A stretch of 64,000 bases of DNA, taken from assembly GCA_030835385.1 (NCBI GenBank), contig JAURPI010000013.1, positions 23,228-87,227 of the forward strand. The letters run 5' to 3'. The notes beneath the pieces are model-generated. The model worked only from the letters and a program-made list of their open reading frames with translations, had not been told where the DNA came from and did not search any database. Shown in pieces: positions 37,054 through 45,079 of this stretch. The translations under genes were made by a program, and so were the position numbers. Every line of letters begins with the position of its first letter. Positions within the stretch are counted from its first letter, which is position 1. The stretch is from Alphaproteobacteria bacterium (GTDB lineage: Bacteria; Pseudomonadota; Alphaproteobacteria; Rhodospirillales; Rhodospirillaceae).

Positions 37054-37075
37054 TCGACCTCGCGTAAGAGGTCGA
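37054..37075. promoter_or_regulatory. Inverted repeat, possible operator between efflux operon and cytochrome c gene
   Basis: Perfect inverted repeat TCGACCTC-gcgtaa-GAGGTCGA lies 70 bp upstream of the RND adaptor start and 173 bp upstream of the cytochrome c start. Its symmetry and position between divergent genes suit a dimeric repressor site. No T run follows on either strand, so it is not a terminator. No regulator gene is nearby. Confidence 0.4.
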
Positions 37076-37248
37076 TGCCACAGTCCCGGCCCGGGTTCTA
37101 TTGTTGTTTGGTAACGAATTGTGACCGTTTAGAGCCCGGCCTGGCTCAATTCTGCCATGAAATGCCTCGCCGGCGACACATTCCCACTTTACAACTGCGT
37201 AAATTTCACTAGGTTTCTCAACGAATTTTGCTCATGTGAGGGTCGAGA

Positions 37249-37656
37249 ATGACGCGTTTCTTAACTTTAGCTATTGCCGCTTTTGCCCTGGCAGCTGGCG
37301 GTTCACTGCCTGCTTCAGCCCAGGAAATGACCGAAGAACAACTGATGAAGCGTGGTAAACGCGTCTTCGTGCTGTGCCGGTCTTGTCATACTCTTGATGA
37401 GGGGGGGCGCAACAAGGTCGGGCCGAACCTCCACGGCATGTTTGGCAATGCCGCAGGTGTGAAAGAAGGCTTCCGCTACTCAGATGTAGTTAAGGAATCC
37501 GGGATCGTCTGGTCCGCAGAAAACTTAGAAGAATGGCTGGTCAAGCCGAAGGATTTCTTGCCCGGAAACAAAATGGCCTTCGCTGGTGTGCGTAAAGAAA
37601 GTGACCGAAAAGCATTGATTACGTATCTTATGGCGGAGACGTCAGCGACCGAGTAA
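37249..37656 (+). CDS. Periplasmic class I cytochrome c (c2-like)
   Basis: A 135-residue protein with a signal peptide (about residues 1-24, ending ASA-Q) and one haem c domain: CRSCH near residue 45, the KVGPNLHGMFG loop, and the axial Met in GNKMAFAGV near residue 108. The layout matches mitochondrial-type cytochrome c and c2, which shuttle electrons between the bc1 complex and oxidases. ATG 37249 is supported by the clean signal. A rho-independent terminator follows 29 bp after the stop, so it is a single-gene transcript. Confidence 0.93.
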   Translation: MTRFLTLAIAAFALAAGGSLPASAQEMTEEQLMKRGKRVFVLCRSCHTLDEGGRNKVGPNLHGMFGNAAGVKEGFRYSDVVKESGIVWSAENLEEWLVKPKDFLPGNKMAFAGVRKESDRKALITYLMAETSATE

Positions 37657-37685
37657 GGTTCTCTGACTGGTATCGCGAAAATAGA

Positions 37686-37710
37686 ACGGGGCCTGCGGGT
37701 CCCGTTTTTT
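37686..37710 (+). terminator. Rho-independent terminator after cytochrome c
   Basis: Stem ACGGGGCC (37686-37693) pairs with GGGTCCCGT (37697-37705, one G-T wobble), closed by TGC, followed by a T run to 37710. Confidence 0.88.
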
Positions 37711-37830
37711 CTTGCCCGGACACTAAATATTTTTCTGAAACAGCGAGGAACGAGCCCATGCATCAAGAACAGTGTTTAAAATCAATGGTTTAATTGTGGG
37801 CGAGCCGAACCTGATTCAGGTTCCGCCACC

Positions 37831-38739
37831 TTATTCAATGACGCGATCTACAAACGCCGACAGTTCTCGATTAAAGCGGTCCGGGTCTTCCATGAACGGC
37901 GCGTGCCCAATTTTGTCATACGTCGACACGGTCGCATCCGGCAGAACAGCGGTAATGGCTGTCGCGCCGTCGAAACTCACTATGAGATCGTCGGTGCCAT
38001 GACTGATGAGAACCGGCACCGTCACTTTGTCGGCTAGGTCGCTGTTGTCTGTCGGATACCCCATCATGGCGCGGCGCACGTAAAATGGAGTCATCATGTT
38101 GAACATGATGTTTTTCTCGCGGACGTCGGGTGCCAGAGGCTCGGCCGTCACCAGATCAATGAACGCCGTCACACCTCTTAAGTTCACAGCGATGTCCGGC
38201 GACATCATCTCGCCGAACCATTCCATATTTTGACCCGGCTTCGGGGGCGGGGGCGGCACGGCCCCCTGCAAAGACGTGTTAGCGCCAACCAAATTTATGC
38301 CTGTGATGTCATTAACGCCGTAGTGCCGGACGTAGTTCATGATCACGAATCCGGCCCATGACCATCCGACTAGGACGGGTTTATCTAATTCCTGTTGGTC
38401 GATGATGGCCGCGATATCGTCGCCCCACAGTTGGCTCGATCGATAGCTTTCCCGGTCCGATGGTTTGCCTGATGCGCCATGACCGCGAAGATCAAAAACC
38501 GTAATCGAATATTTATCTCCGAGATCAGAATTAATCTGCTCGGCCCAACTCAGATAACTTTGCGAAAAGCCATGAATAAACAAAATGTCTGGACCATCGG
38601 AGTTTCCACCGTGACCGACGGAAAGAGGAACACCGCCCCCTCCGTTGACTGTTGTAAAGGTCAGGTCCATGCTCTGCGCGGTTCCGATGCTCATTATTCC
38701 TGTGAAAAGGACCCTCAATAAAAGCCAGAAACGTTTCAT
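37831..38739 (-). CDS. Exported alpha/beta hydrolase
   Basis: A 302-residue protein with a Sec signal peptide (about residues 1-23) and a classical alpha/beta hydrolase domain. The oxyanion loop is FIHGFSQSY, the nucleophile elbow GWSWAG (Ser near residue 148), the acid lies in SHGTDDLIV, and the His in IGHAPFMEDP near residue 283, so the triad is complete. A proline-rich loop (PPPPPKPG) lies in the cap region. It is the last gene of a minus-strand run beginning with a DUF4437 cupin (40888), three bases after the flavin-reductase fusion gene, which suggests a shared pathway. Substrate unknown. Confidence 0.88.
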   Translation of the reverse strand: MKRFWLLLRVLFTGIMSIGTAQSMDLTFTTVNGGGGVPLSVGHGGNSDGPDILFIHGFSQSYLSWAEQINSDLGDKYSITVFDLRGHGASGKPSDRESYRSSQLWGDDIAAIIDQQELDKPVLVGWSWAGFVIMNYVRHYGVNDITGINLVGANTSLQGAVPPPPPKPGQNMEWFGEMMSPDIAVNLRGVTAFIDLVTAEPLAPDVREKNIMFNMMTPFYVRRAMMGYPTDNSDLADKVTVPVLISHGTDDLIVSFDGATAITAVLPDATVSTYDKIGHAPFMEDPDRFNRELSAFVDRVIE

Positions 38740-38742
38740 GGG

Positions 38743-39570
38743 TTAACCACCTCTTTGGAAACGATCGAGCACCACATCATCCATTCCCGCGTCCCGCGAG
38801 ATTTCGCCATAAAGTTCGGCGGTTATCTCAGACGCCCCTTTCTCCTTGGCTGCCGCTTCTGTGTGGCGAATGACGGTGCGACGCACGCCCGCCGGCACCC
38901 GGCGCAGCGCCTGCATGGCGCCTTCATCCCAATCCATGCCCGTTACCAGGGCATGTACTTCTTGGGACGAGTCCTCAATGTCTTCCAATGTGTACATCTC
39001 GATATTGTCACTATGGCAATAGAAGTAATCAGCGCGTCTTTCGTCACCGAGACCAATGGGAAGGTCTAGTGCGCGTAAACGATCTTCTCGGCCCATATCG
39101 ACCAGATCTTCCTCGACCATGAGGGAAACAATGTTGCCGATGACATGGCCTTGAGTCGCGTCGAGTTCGACCACTTCATCTACGGTGCACTCGAGTACCT
39201 GTTTACATTCGGCAATGCTAGGCGGCTTTACGCGCTTCGACGGAATTTGAGTGAAAGATGTGTGTTCCAGTTCATTCACGCCCTCGGCATGAAAGCGCGC
39301 TGTTTCCATCATGTCTTTAAGGTGACTGGCTGAAGGGCAGTTGATTACAAACTCGCCGGTGTCACGAATATTTTGGAAGGTATGCGATGTGTTTCGAAAG
39401 CCCAGATAAATGCGTGGCGTTTTGTGCATCACGTCGTACTGCATGATGTGTGAGTAGGGGGCCGCATTCACCTTACCATCGGCATTGAGAGTCGTAACAA
39501 TGGTAATGAGTTTTGGAAAAACGAATGTATCTGAATACCAAAACGGTTTGATTTTTACGTCTTTATGCAT
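38743..39570 (-). CDS. Flavin-reductase-like split barrel fused to a PCP_red-type C-terminal domain
   Basis: A 275-residue protein; start 39570 is chosen over 39630 because the longer form overlaps the upstream gene. Residues 1 to about 190 form an FMN-binding split-barrel domain of the flavin reductase family (TIVTTLNADGKVNAAPYSH, GEFVINCPS, HVIGNIVSL). The last 50-60 residues (MDWDEGAMQALRRVPAGVRRTVIRHTE to ITAELYGEI) match the small domain found at the C-terminus of light-independent protochlorophyllide reductase subunit B. The combination is unusual. It probably provides reduced flavin or acts as a flavin oxidoreductase in the cupin cluster; no photosynthesis gene is near. Confidence 0.78.
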   Translation of the reverse strand: MHKDVKIKPFWYSDTFVFPKLITIVTTLNADGKVNAAPYSHIMQYDVMHKTPRIYLGFRNTSHTFQNIRDTGEFVINCPSASHLKDMMETARFHAEGVNELEHTSFTQIPSKRVKPPSIAECKQVLECTVDEVVELDATQGHVIGNIVSLMVEEDLVDMGREDRLRALDLPIGLGDERRADYFYCHSDNIEMYTLEDIEDSSQEVHALVTGMDWDEGAMQALRRVPAGVRRTVIRHTEAAAKEKGASEITAELYGEISRDAGMDDVVLDRFQRGG

Positions 39571-39592
39571 GTCGTGTTTCCCGCTCTCTATT

Positions 39593-40033
39593 CTATATGT
39601 GTGTGTAGCCGTCGGGCTCAAAACTCTCATGATGATGTAGCATCATCCACCGGCCTTCCACCTTACGCATCACGTCGGTTAACCGCATGTCGGCGGATAA
39701 TGCATTTGGCGGCTCCCAGGCGGCGGCCATATGGCAAAGGACGATCGCCAGGTCTCCGTAGATGTCGATTTTGAGGGGATTGAGCGTAAAAGAGAATGGC
39801 CCCCTGGCTCGCGTGTTTTCCTGATCTTTTTTGTGAAAATCTTTGACCTCGGACAGAGATTTAAACAACTGGGGCAACGTACCGTCCCAAACAGAATACC
39901 AAGGCAGTTGGACAGCCTCGATCTTTTCCGGCTGGAAGGTTCGATAAGCCTCGTAAACACTTTCGATCACTTTGAACGCGGCTTCTTCCTCAGAACCCGG
40001 CTCAAAGTCAATAAATTTTCTAATGACATCCAT
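39593..40033 (-). CDS. NTF2-like (SnoaL-type) protein
   Basis: A 146-residue single-domain protein of the nuclear transport factor 2-like superfamily: a long N-terminal helix region (EEEAAFKVIESVYEAYRTF), the PWYSVWDG turn, and the C-terminal strands DLAIVLCHMAAAW, RLTDVMRKVEGRWMMLHHHES. Such proteins act as small isomerases, cyclases or hydrolases, or as binding domains. It is nine bases downstream of the DUF4437 cupin and 22 bases upstream of the flavin-reductase fusion on one transcript. It is more distant from the two other NTF2-like proteins in the window than these are from each other. Confidence 0.8.
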   Translation of the reverse strand: MDVIRKFIDFEPGSEEEAAFKVIESVYEAYRTFQPEKIEAVQLPWYSVWDGTLPQLFKSLSEVKDFHKKDQENTRARGPFSFTLNPLKIDIYGDLAIVLCHMAAAWEPPNALSADMRLTDVMRKVEGRWMMLHHHESFEPDGYTHI

Positions 40034-40042
40034 AGACTTTGC

Positions 40043-40888
40043 CTAGTAGTTCGGTGGCCTCACGTAGGGTTTGGCGATTTTTTTGAGGTCATCTGGCAGG
40101 GATGGATTAAACTCTGGGTCCCACTGGAATGGCGATTTCTCTTCGGCGATGGTGTTGGCCAGAGGCCCATTTACGGTTCGCACCCAAAGGTGATACCCGG
40201 CATCGGTCCCGGCGGGACCATGGTATTCACCTTCCAGCCACCAGACATAACCTCCGGGTCCCATCCGGCCGCAATCTCCCCAGACATACTCACCATCAAT
40301 GCAGAAGACTTCTTCGATCATCGGGTGGGTCCACTTGGGCTTCATCATGCCGGCAGGAACGCGGTGAGGTCGGGTGCAATAGAGAAAGGATTGCTCGCCG
40401 GTGTAGGGGTCATTGCGTAGCGGTTTGATGGCTGTGCCGCCGGCGAATTTTGGATCGGTTAAACCTTCGTCCCATTCCATGGTCATAGGGTCGACGAACG
40501 GGATGAGGAGTTTTTCGTCGAAGTCGGGGCCGGCCCCCGATTTGACCTCGGGCTTATCTGCAAAGGTGGTGAGCATGACGCAGCCTTGTTCCGACGATGC
40601 GCTGTGTCTCGTGTAACCAGCTGGCAGAAAACCGTACTGATGGGCGCGATAGCTTTGACCGTTGATGGAGATCGACCCTTCAAGCACCAAAAACTCTTCA
40701 TGGGCAGTCACGAATTCCGGCTCGGTCCGGTTCCAACCTTTGGGGTACCGTATAATCGTGGTGGAGTCCGTCCCAGCTTCATCGATCGATAAAATCTTCA
40801 TGTAGATGTCGTCGCGGCCAGGACCGTAGAGGCCCTTTTGCCAAGAAATATCTTGCGCTTGGATGAAGAGAATATGTGGTCGCGCCAT
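40043..40888 (-). CDS. DUF4437 bicupin protein (paralogue 1)
   Basis: A 281-residue cytoplasmic protein with two cupin domains (ChrR-like cupin/DUF4437 type). It opens with the signature MARPHILFIQAQDISW shared by all three copies here. Cupin 1 holds AHEEFLVLEGSISING near residue 65, and cupin 2 holds THPMIEEVFCIDGEYVWGD followed by GGYVWWLEGEYHGP, the His and Glu being likely metal ligands. No enzyme role is established for DUF4437. It leads a minus-strand operon and is divergent, over 160 bp, from the second copy. Confidence 0.85.
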   Translation of the reverse strand: MARPHILFIQAQDISWQKGLYGPGRDDIYMKILSIDEAGTDSTTIIRYPKGWNRTEPEFVTAHEEFLVLEGSISINGQSYRAHQYGFLPAGYTRHSASSEQGCVMLTTFADKPEVKSGAGPDFDEKLLIPFVDPMTMEWDEGLTDPKFAGGTAIKPLRNDPYTGEQSFLYCTRPHRVPAGMMKPKWTHPMIEEVFCIDGEYVWGDCGRMGPGGYVWWLEGEYHGPAGTDAGYHLWVRTVNGPLANTIAEEKSPFQWDPEFNPSLPDDLKKIAKPYVRPPNY

Positions 40889-41048
40889 TGTTGTGGTCCC
40901 CTAGTTTCATTGGTCTTATGAGGGGGATCATGGCGGACGCAGCGGTGTCGCGCAACGCCTCAGACCTAGTGGCTGCGCGTTGATAGAAAGGTATTTTTTA
41001 TTCGTCAGCTTGGGTAGACTTGATTTCTAAAGGTGAGGGGAAATTGCC

Positions 41049-41897
41049 ATGCCGCGACCGCATTGCATGTTTATCCAGGCCCAGGATGTGCCTTGGTCGA
41101 AAGGGTTTCCCGGCGGTAGTTGGGATGACCTTGAGGTCAAAGTCTTAAGTTTAGATTCAGACACGGGTGCTTGTTCGACAATCGTTCGTTACCCCAAAGG
41201 CTGGGAACGAAACGGCAATCGCTACCTTACATGTCATGAAGAGTTTTTGGTGCTCGAAGGCACGCTGGTCGTCAACAGTATTGCGTATGGTCCTTATGCC
41301 TATGCAAATCTCCCAGCCGGCTACGCACGGCAATCCGTATCCGCACCTGAAGGGGCCGTGGTGCTAACCATGCTCTCAGCCACACCGCATGAAGCAGATG
41401 GCATTGCGCCCGAAGGTGTGTTCGATGAAAAGCTGTTGGTTGAACAGATTGATGTCGCTCCTGATGGCTTAGAAGGGTGGACGGAAAATCCGTATACCCG
41501 ATATTTGATGGGCACAGGTGTGCGCCCGTTGAGAGAAGACCCGTACACAGGTGAAATAAGTATTTTGTATGCTGCTCTTCCGTTTCGTTTCATGGAAAAA
41601 CAATGGACTCACCCCACCGTGCAAGAAATGTTTGTGTTGTCAGGTGAATATGCCATCAACGATGTCGGCGTGATGTGTCCTGGGTCTTACGCATGGTGGG
41701 AACCGGAAAGCCTGCACGGACCTTATGGCTCTTACACGGGTTTTATGATGTTTATCAGAACCGTTGGTGGGAAATTGGCGAACAAATTTGGCAAAGAGGG
41801 GATCGCGGTTGATTACGACGCGCCGTACAAGCCTGTTGTAGAGTCCGATGAACTCAAACCCTATGCTAAGCCGCCAGTGCGACGCACGTTGTATTAA
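41049..41897 (+). CDS. DUF4437 bicupin protein (paralogue 2)
   Basis: A 282-residue bicupin similar along its whole length to the copies at 40043-40888 and 42299-43162. Matching parts are MPRPHCMFIQAQDVPW at the start, CHEEFLVLEGTLVV in cupin 1, and THPTVQEMFVLSGEYAI with GSYAWWEPESLHGP in cupin 2. A site AGGTGAGGGG precedes the ATG by 7 bases. It starts a plus-strand operon: bicupin, NTF2-like protein, bicupin, with 11-12 bp gaps. Enzyme or sensor function is not established. Confidence 0.85.
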   Translation: MPRPHCMFIQAQDVPWSKGFPGGSWDDLEVKVLSLDSDTGACSTIVRYPKGWERNGNRYLTCHEEFLVLEGTLVVNSIAYGPYAYANLPAGYARQSVSAPEGAVVLTMLSATPHEADGIAPEGVFDEKLLVEQIDVAPDGLEGWTENPYTRYLMGTGVRPLREDPYTGEISILYAALPFRFMEKQWTHPTVQEMFVLSGEYAINDVGVMCPGSYAWWEPESLHGPYGSYTGFMMFIRTVGGKLANKFGKEGIAVDYDAPYKPVVESDELKPYAKPPVRRTLY

Positions 41898-41908
41898 AGG
41901 AATCATCC

Positions 41909-42286
41909 ATGTCCGATGCTGTTGCGACCGTTAAAACGTTTCTCGATGCCCTCGGTCGGCGCGATATGGAGGCGGTTGATGTTTTGCTCGGTCAGGGGTT
42001 TCGCATGACGGTGAGCGGTGGTCATGTGTTTACATCACCCGCTGAATTCGTGGCGTTTTCAAAAGGGCGGCACAAAGGCGCCTGTAAAACGACTGACCGC
42101 TACGATGCTATCCCTGGAGCAGACTGCACTGTTGTGTATGCGATGGGGTCTATGGCCGGAACCTGGAATGACGACACCACGTTTAAAGGTGTGCGATACA
42201 TCGACCGGTTTGAAATAGCGCACGGTAAGATCGTTGATATGCGGGTGTGGAGCGATATGTCTGAGTTTCGTCCCGCGGATGAGTAA
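41909..42286 (+). CDS. NTF2-like (SnoaL-type) protein
   Basis: A 125-residue NTF2-like protein: N-terminal helix VATVKTFLDALGRRDMEAVDVLL, then FRMTVSGG, FSKGRHKG, GVRYIDRFE and RVWSDMSEF. The same blocks in the same order occur in the protein at 55662-56039 (FRMTFPGG, SKGRYKS, EVRYIDRF, WNDLADV), so the two are close paralogues from different clusters. It sits between two DUF4437 bicupin genes on one transcript. A small ligand-binding or isomerase role is likely by fold, without specific evidence. Confidence 0.83.
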   Translation: MSDAVATVKTFLDALGRRDMEAVDVLLGQGFRMTVSGGHVFTSPAEFVAFSKGRHKGACKTTDRYDAIPGADCTVVYAMGSMAGTWNDDTTFKGVRYIDRFEIAHGKIVDMRVWSDMSEFRPADE

Positions 42287-42298
42287 AAGGACGTCTTA

Positions 42299-43162
42299 AT
42301 GGCGCGGCCCCACACATGTTTCGTTCAAGCCCAGGAAATTCCCTGGGTCGATGGTGCGCCGGGAAATCCAGACATTGCGGTAAAGAGCAAGGTTCTGAGC
42401 CAAGACGATGAGACGGGTGCGTTTACGGCGATCCTCAAAGTTCAGCCAGGGTTTACGCGACCTGGTCCTGTGCACTTTCGCTGCGACGTTGAAATCTTCG
42501 TGCTAGATGGAATGCTAGAGGTGAACGGTGAGCACTATACGAAAGATTGCTATGCCTTCTGGCCGTCGGGGTATCTAAGGAACAGCACCTCATCTGAACA
42601 AGGGTGTGCACTCTTGGCGCTGTTTGATGGGTTTCATCAACCGATCTTTGGTGCAGCACCCGAGGGGCATTTCCGCAAAGACAAATTGATCAAGAAACTG
42701 AATGCCTATGCGATGGATTGGGAGACGGGTGAAGCGGGGTCAGTCACGGGAAAACCTCTTTCACCGACAATTTTTACCAAGAAACTACGTGTTGATGCGG
42801 ATACCCACGAGCAGACGTTTTTGTATGCCGCTTTACCCCACCACGCACCGCCGCCGATCATGAAGGGAAAGTTTGGCCACCCGATGATTGAAGAGGTGTT
42901 CGTGTTATCTGGCGAATATGTTTTTGGTGATGTCGGCAAAATGGGGCCAGGGGGCTACGCCTGGTGGCGGGAAAACGAATTGCACGGTCCGGCGGGGAGC
43001 GAGATTGGCTACAACCTTTTCATTCGCATTTATGGCGGACCGTTGAAAAACAAGTTTCTGGAAGAAGAGTCGCCGTTTTCTTTCCAGCCGCCGCATAACC
43101 CAGCGCTGCCAGACCACCTAAAAGATTTTGACAAGCCTTATCCGTTTACCGATCCGTGGTGA
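42299..43162 (+). CDS. DUF4437 bicupin protein (paralogue 3), cupin 1 metal site altered
   Basis: A 287-residue bicupin beginning MARPHTCFVQAQEIPW. Cupin 2 keeps GHPMIEEVFVLSGEYVFGD and GGYAWWRENELHGP. In cupin 1 the HEEF motif of the other two copies is replaced (FRCDVEIFVLDG), so the His ligand seems lost and this half may not bind metal. It closes the plus-strand bicupin-NTF2-bicupin operon and converges on queE with five bases between. Confidence 0.84.
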   Translation: MARPHTCFVQAQEIPWVDGAPGNPDIAVKSKVLSQDDETGAFTAILKVQPGFTRPGPVHFRCDVEIFVLDGMLEVNGEHYTKDCYAFWPSGYLRNSTSSEQGCALLALFDGFHQPIFGAAPEGHFRKDKLIKKLNAYAMDWETGEAGSVTGKPLSPTIFTKKLRVDADTHEQTFLYAALPHHAPPPIMKGKFGHPMIEEVFVLSGEYVFGDVGKMGPGGYAWWRENELHGPAGSEIGYNLFIRIYGGPLKNKFLEEESPFSFQPPHNPALPDHLKDFDKPYPFTDPW

Positions 43163-43167
43163 GTGGT

Positions 43168-43803
43168 TTAAGGAATTCCGAGTACCTTGTGAGTCTGTAA
43201 ACTGAGCCGCCAAGCTGGATTGTCCCGGCAGAACTCCACACAGGTTTTGAGATTGTCTTGGTAGTCAGGTCCGTCCATCGGCTGAACGAAGCGATGGGTA
43301 AAGTTTTGAACCTCAAGGTCCCGTGGGTCAAAACCGACTTGTGGATGCACAATCTTTAGCTCATCTCCAGAACATTGAACTTGCTCAACGCCATATTTGG
43401 GGCTGACACACACCCAATCAACGCCCGGTGGGACAGGCAGAGTGCCGTTGGTTTCAATTGCTATGTCAAAACGCTGGCCGTGGAGGGCGGTGATTAGGTC
43501 ATCATCTAGTTGCAGCAATGGTTCGCCGCCGGTGAACACCACATATGGGTGACCACGGGAGTCTTTTGGCCAGTAGCTCGCAATTTTCAAAGCAAGGTCT
43601 GCGGCTGAGGCAAATGATCCCCCGCCGCTGCCATCGGTGCCGACAAAGTCCGTATCGCAAAATTGACATTGGGCTGTTGCACGATCCCGTTCGAGGCCGG
43701 ACCAAAGGTTGCACCCGGAGAAGCGGCAGAACACAGCGGCGCGGCCCGTTTGTGCGCCTTCGCCCTGAAGTGTGTAGTGCATTTCTTTGACAGCGTAGGT
43801 CAC
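43168..43803 (-). CDS. queE: 7-carboxy-7-deazaguanine synthase
   Basis: Radical-SAM enzyme converting 6-carboxy-tetrahydropterin to 7-carboxy-7-deazaguanine in queuosine biosynthesis. The 211-residue protein begins with the QueE signature [18 protein letters not shown], and its iron-sulfur motif is of the C-X14-C-X2-C type (GCNLWSG, then CQFCDTDF) seen in this QueE class. GGEPLLQLD and the substrate-binding VCVSPKYG follow. It overlaps queC by 4 bp and must be translated from the same message. Confidence 0.95.
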   Translation of the reverse strand: MTYAVKEMHYTLQGEGAQTGRAAVFCRFSGCNLWSGLERDRATAQCQFCDTDFVGTDGSGGGSFASAADLALKIASYWPKDSRGHPYVVFTGGEPLLQLDDDLITALHGQRFDIAIETNGTLPVPPGVDWVCVSPKYGVEQVQCSGDELKIVHPQVGFDPRDLEVQNFTHRFVQPMDGPDYQDNLKTCVEFCRDNPAWRLSLQTHKVLGIP

Positions 43804-44528
43804 GCAGCCTCCACAAAGCGTCCGTATCCTGATGATCGCAGGTCACAGGCAGGACAATCACCGCAGCCGTAGCCCCACTCATGGCGGTGTTCTCGGTCAC
43901 CGCGGTAACAGGTGTGGGTGTGCTCAATTATCAGGTCGGTGAGGGCAGACCCGCCAAGCTCTTGGGCCAATGCCCAAGTCGCGGCTTTATCGAGGTGCAT
44001 CAAAGGTGTCTCTATGTGCATTGGCCGGTCCATACCGAGAGATAGGGCTGTTTCTTGTGCATCGATGGTCGTCCGGCGGCAGTCCGGATAGCCCGAGTAG
44101 TCTGTTTCGCACATGCCGCCAACCAGAATTTTGATCCCACGGCGATAGGCAAGGGCCCCGGCCGCATTGAGAAAAGCAAGATTGCGCCCAGGGACAAACG
44201 TGTTTGGAAGTTCCGCCTCATTCATTTCAATCGCGACGTCGTGCGTCATCGCTGTTTCACCTAACGCGCTGAGATAACCAAGGTCGATACGGTGATCATC
44301 GCTCAGTCGTTTGCCCCAGGAGGGGAAGTGCTGGCGCACCTCAGCGAGCACGTTGTCACGGCAAGTCAACTCAACATGGTGCCTCTGACCATAGTCGAAC
44401 CCGACGGTTTCAACTGTTTCGTAGCGGTCGAGGGCCCAGGCGAGGCAGGTGGTTGAGTCCTGTCCGCCTGAGAAGAGGACCAGTGCGGCCTCTGGCGCCC
44501 GGGCTTGTGGAGGTGATTCCGTATTCAT
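43800..44528 (-). CDS. queC: 7-cyano-7-deazaguanine synthase
   Basis: ATP-dependent enzyme that converts 7-carboxy-7-deazaguanine to preQ0. The 242-residue protein has the PP-loop [12 protein letters not shown] near residue 19, [14 protein letters not shown], the SGYPDCR motif, and the C-terminal zinc site of four Cys (CYRGD, then [10 protein letters not shown]). It is the first gene of the minus-strand queC-queE operon and divergent from queD over 185 bp. Confidence 0.96.
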   Translation of the reverse strand: MNTESPPQARAPEAALVLFSGGQDSTTCLAWALDRYETVETVGFDYGQRHHVELTCRDNVLAEVRQHFPSWGKRLSDDHRIDLGYLSALGETAMTHDVAIEMNEAELPNTFVPGRNLAFLNAAGALAYRRGIKILVGGMCETDYSGYPDCRRTTIDAQETALSLGMDRPMHIETPLMHLDKAATWALAQELGGSALTDLIIEHTHTCYRGDREHRHEWGYGCGDCPACDLRSSGYGRFVEAA

Positions 44529-44597
44529 AGCCGCACTTTGACCAGCGCAGACTGTAGGTCAAGAATCATTTTCAAGTATTTGATTCTAAGGCATTTA

Positions 44598-44673
44598 GTG
44601 GTGACTAAAGAAAGGCAGTCGCCACCTATTATCAGGCCGTGCTTTTTTTGGGCGGTGGTGGCATAGTCCGCCC
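44598..44673 (+). promoter_or_regulatory. Candidate attenuator or riboswitch-like leader upstream of queD
   Basis: Three inverted-repeat elements that cannot all form together. Hairpin A: GTGGTGAC (44598-44605) with GTCGCCAC (44618-44625), eight pairs with one wobble. Alternative B: GCCACC (44621-44626) with GGTGGC (44657-44662). Hairpin C: GGGCGG (44650-44655) with CCGCCC (44668-44673), then C and four T, a weak terminator. A and C can coexist, whereas B disrupts both. The block lies 40 bp before queD on its sense strand. It does not obviously match the preQ1 classes by eye. Confidence 0.35.
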
Positions 44674-44713
44674 CTTTTCAGGCCCTCTTCACGTTTAGAC
44701 CGCTCGACGTCCT

Positions 44714-45079
44714 ATGGATATCTTTAAGAGTTTCACCTTCGAAGCTGCCCATCATCTGGCCCCCAATGTGACGCCAGACCATCGCTACGCGCGCCTGCAC
44801 GGACACTCGTTCGCGGCGGAAATTTATCTGTCAGGTGAGCCAGAGGAGCAAACGGGATGGATTGTGGACTTCGCCAAAGTTGACGACGCCATCGCCCATC
44901 TCAAGAGTGAACTGGATCACGGCTATCTGAATGACTTGGATGGCCTCAGCCATCCGACGCTAGAAAATATAGCCATTTGGATTTGGGGACGCCTGGCGCC
45001 GCAGTTTCCGGCTCTAAGTAAGATTGTGATCCGACGTGGCTCGTGTGGCGAAGGCTGCGTCTACGAGGGCCCAAATTAA
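44714..45079 (+). CDS. queD: QueD-like 6-carboxy-tetrahydropterin synthase lacking the catalytic Cys
   Basis: A 121-residue pterin-synthase fold protein. Zinc-binding His residues are in FEAAHHLAP and LHGHSF (His29, His31), and the DH pair is in LDHGYLND. The catalytic Cys of the QueD motif C-x3-HGH is Tyr25 (HRYARLHGH), a TAC codon. The Glu that anchors the pterin near the C-terminus appears to be Gly109 (IRRGSCGEGCVY). Position opposite queC-queE supports a role in queuosine synthesis, but standard activity is uncertain. It could use a different Cys (Cys111 or Cys115) or be a diverged paralogue. The stop overlaps the convergent amidase stop by 4 bp. Confidence 0.85.
   Translation: MDIFKSFTFEAAHHLAPNVTPDHRYARLHGHSFAAEIYLSGEPEEQTGWIVDFAKVDDAIAHLKSELDHGYLNDLDGLSHPTLENIAIWIWGRLAPQFPALSKIVIRRGSCGEGCVYEGPN

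Noticed and set aside
43502..43927. A 141-codon minus-strand frame inside queC/queE
   Set aside because: It is an out-of-frame shadow of the two recognised genes.
44529..44713. Known preQ1 riboswitch upstream of queC or queD
   Set aside because: No class I, II or III signature could be recognised by eye on either strand; only a generic hairpin arrangement is reported.
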